64,000 nt of DNA from an uncultured Lachnospira sp. (GTDB taxonomy: Bacteria > Bacillota > Clostridia > Lachnospirales > Lachnospiraceae). The notes under the pieces were generated by a model. That model had not been told where the DNA came from and made no database searches. It saw only the letters and a list, made by a program, of their open reading frames with translations. A program made the position numbers and the translations under genes. The stretch is taken from contig CAKRLE010000006.1 of NCBI GenBank assembly GCA_934359185.1, positions 62,001 to 126,000 of the forward strand. The letters run 5' to 3'. The first letter of the stretch is position 1; the number at the start of each line of letters is the position of its first letter. Below, one piece after another: positions 62,622-64,000 of the stretch.

Positions 62622-63887
62622 TTAATAATTAAATGTGCTGTCCTCACCTGCTCCGAAACGCACAATGTCGATTTTGCCCGGACTGCTTATAACCACATTA
62701 AACAAACCTTCTGTGACTGTTCCTTTAGTTCTGTCTGCTGCAACTGTATAACCTTCATTGCCAAAATTCCCCCAGACGTATCCGCGGCTTAATTTACATC
62801 TGTCAGTATTAAGTATCACAAGTCCACCAGTCTTTTCATCTGCTATATGTCTTTCAAGATGAAGATGACCTGAATTCATAAGCACAAGCCCGCTGTTCCA
62901 TGAAGAGAAATCTTTAGCAAATCTGCCATCATTATATGCCTGCTTCTGATAAGCCGCAGACAGTATATTTCTTAAAGTTTCCCTGTTGCTGAATGGCTCA
63001 TATCCTTCCGGATAGTCAAATGCATCATGATCCATTATAAAATACTGGCAGTTATCGCGTGTCATGGCTTTATTTAACAGCCAGTCAATCTGCTCATCTT
63101 TATAACCATAGAAATACATTCCAATTTCATTCTGTTTTCCATCTACAACTGTATCATCACTGTCACTCATATTAAGGCATATAACCCTTACATTTTTGCC
63201 CGGAATGTCATAATAAAAATATCCCTGCTGGTAATCTGTTGCGTACTGGCTGAAATTAGCCATTGTCACAGAATACCACTCATCTTTATTGATAACATAG
63301 TCTGAGCTGTACAATAAATCCCAGTCTTTCTGCGCCGAAAAGCTGTTATCATCGTGATTGCCATGTAATATGAATACAGGCTTGTTACAATTCTTTAAGA
63401 CATCTGATATGGACTGGATTGTCGCAAGCGCATGAGCCTTACCGTTCTCCTCCGCATTCATGCCATTATATAAATCCCCACCGACACATACGAAATCAAC
63501 ATCTGTGTTATTTGCCACATCTACAAGCGCATTAAGTGTGTTAAATCCGCTCTCAGTTACATCTTCGCTGTCATCAATATGTAAATCTGTTATAAATATG
63601 TAGCTTACTGTTTCACCTGTTATCTTATCCTGCACAGATTTCACAGTTTTTCTTACCTCTTCCTCATCATATTCCGGGTAATATTCCTGCCTTGTGAGCA
63701 CAACATCATCACCTGATTTCTTGGTAAATCCTGTTGATGCTGTGTTGTCGGTGCTGCCGGTACGACTGCCTGCACTGCTGCCTGCACAGCCTGTAAATCC
63801 AGCTGCGACAGCCAGTACTAGAATCCCCGCTGTCATATATTTTATGCTTCTTAAAATTTTATTACTAAACATATTTCTTATTAGCAT
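62622..63887 (-). CDS. Lipoprotein metallophosphoesterase
   Basis: The 421-residue protein has a lipoprotein signal with lipobox FTGC (Cys34) followed by a Ser/Gly/Thr linker. The catalytic domain shows the dinuclear-metal motifs DLHID (near residue 102), GGDLYNG (near 137), GNHDD (near 175), and the later DHDAF and SGHLHLE. It acts outside the cell on phosphate esters, perhaps nucleotides, but the substrate is unknown. The start follows GGAGGAC by 9 bases and overlaps the upstream gene's ribosome region. The upstream gene ends 17 bases away and is cut by the window edge. Confidence 0.9.
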   Translation of the reverse strand: MLIRNMFSNKILRSIKYMTAGILVLAVAAGFTGCAGSSAGSRTGSTDNTASTGFTKKSGDDVVLTRQEYYPEYDEEEVRKTVKSVQDKITGETVSYIFITDLHIDDSEDVTESGFNTLNALVDVANNTDVDFVCVGGDLYNGMNAEENGKAHALATIQSISDVLKNCNKPVFILHGNHDDNSFSAQKDWDLLYSSDYVINKDEWYSVTMANFSQYATDYQQGYFYYDIPGKNVRVICLNMSDSDDTVVDGKQNEIGMYFYGYKDEQIDWLLNKAMTRDNCQYFIMDHDAFDYPEGYEPFSNRETLRNILSAAYQKQAYNDGRFAKDFSSWNSGLVLMNSGHLHLERHIADEKTGGLVILNTDRCKLSRGYVWGNFGNEGYTVAADRTKGTVTEGLFNVVISSPGKIDIVRFGAGEDSTFNY

Positions 63888-63904
63888 TATAACTTCGTCC
63901 TCCT

Positions 63905-64000
63905 TTAAACATCGCCCGATGTTCCAAATTGATACTTATATAAAGCAAACTTCTCACCACTCTTGCTTGCATTGTCAATCTCAAATATTACATCATAACG
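63905..64000 (-). CDS. C-terminal fragment of an unidentified gene, running off the window
   Basis: The frame is open from base 64000 to a TAA at 63905-63907 and encodes 31 residues, ending EKFALYKYQFGTSGDV. It lies 17 bases upstream of the metallophosphoesterase start and its stop is followed by AAAGGAGGAC, the ribosome site of that gene. The two are probably co-transcribed. No family can be named from this short tail. Confidence 0.6.
   Translation of the reverse strand, partial: RYDVIFEIDNASKSGEKFALYKYQFGTSGDV

Noticed and set aside
1..64000. CRISPR arrays, rRNA genes, insertion sequences and prophage
   Set aside because: No regularly spaced direct repeats, no rRNA-like sequence, and no transposase, integrase or phage structural proteins were seen on either strand.

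Overview
The window is chromosomal DNA of a low-GC, Gram-positive Clostridia, most likely a Lachnospiraceae member. The reasons are: a SCIFF peptide with its radical SAM maturase, a fused SecDF, an alpha/beta SASP, many Lachnospiraceae-style lipoproteins, several c-di-GMP/chemotaxis-type proteins, an [FeFe]-hydrogenase-like protein, AT-rich spacers, and strong AAGGAGG ribosome sites. I cannot place it below family from sequence alone.

Layout. 1-3740 is an accessory segment of unknown exported proteins, all on the minus strand. It forms two short operons whose promoters share one unusual architecture: two direct repeats 21 bp apart and a -10 box at an identical distance. The first gene of one operon is a 47-codon AgrD-like autoinducer precursor. 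This is the best candidate in the window for an undescribed system. 4050-9861 is scfA-scfB-secDF-recJ. 9853-18100 carries an AEC transporter, thiD, two tRNA-Leu genes, a CheX-like/receiver fusion, an HPr-like protein without its histidine, an EAL protein and cardiolipin synthase. 18346-29640 carries gltBD, a lipid kinase, a beta-CASP hydrolase, a nitroreductase and a CE12-like esterase, with two copies of a dispersed hairpin repeat. 29789-36527 holds an SPFH protein, a BMP-type binding protein beside a large membrane HD-GYP sensor, and a membrane XRE regulator. 36771-43689 is housekeeping: ABC exporter, prfA, prmC, yqhQ-like, rpmE, rho.

43967-46526 is a plus-strand operon (malic enzyme, radical SAM protein, DUF4364). 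46646-52905 is the proteostasis cluster tig-clpP-clpX-lon-engB. 53120-56949 holds a SASP, a D,D-carboxypeptidase, a DJ-1 protein and a large surface protein. 57397-59319 (plus) holds a DegV/FakB protein and an asparaginase. 59353-64000 (minus) holds an alpha/beta hydrolase, a NUDIX enzyme, the hydrogenase-like iron-sulfur protein, a lipoprotein metallophosphoesterase and the tail of one more gene.

Most genes are chromosomal core genes. No insertion sequence, prophage, CRISPR array or rRNA was seen. Starts were moved downstream from the longest reading frame wherever a clear Shine-Dalgarno sequence identified a better codon.
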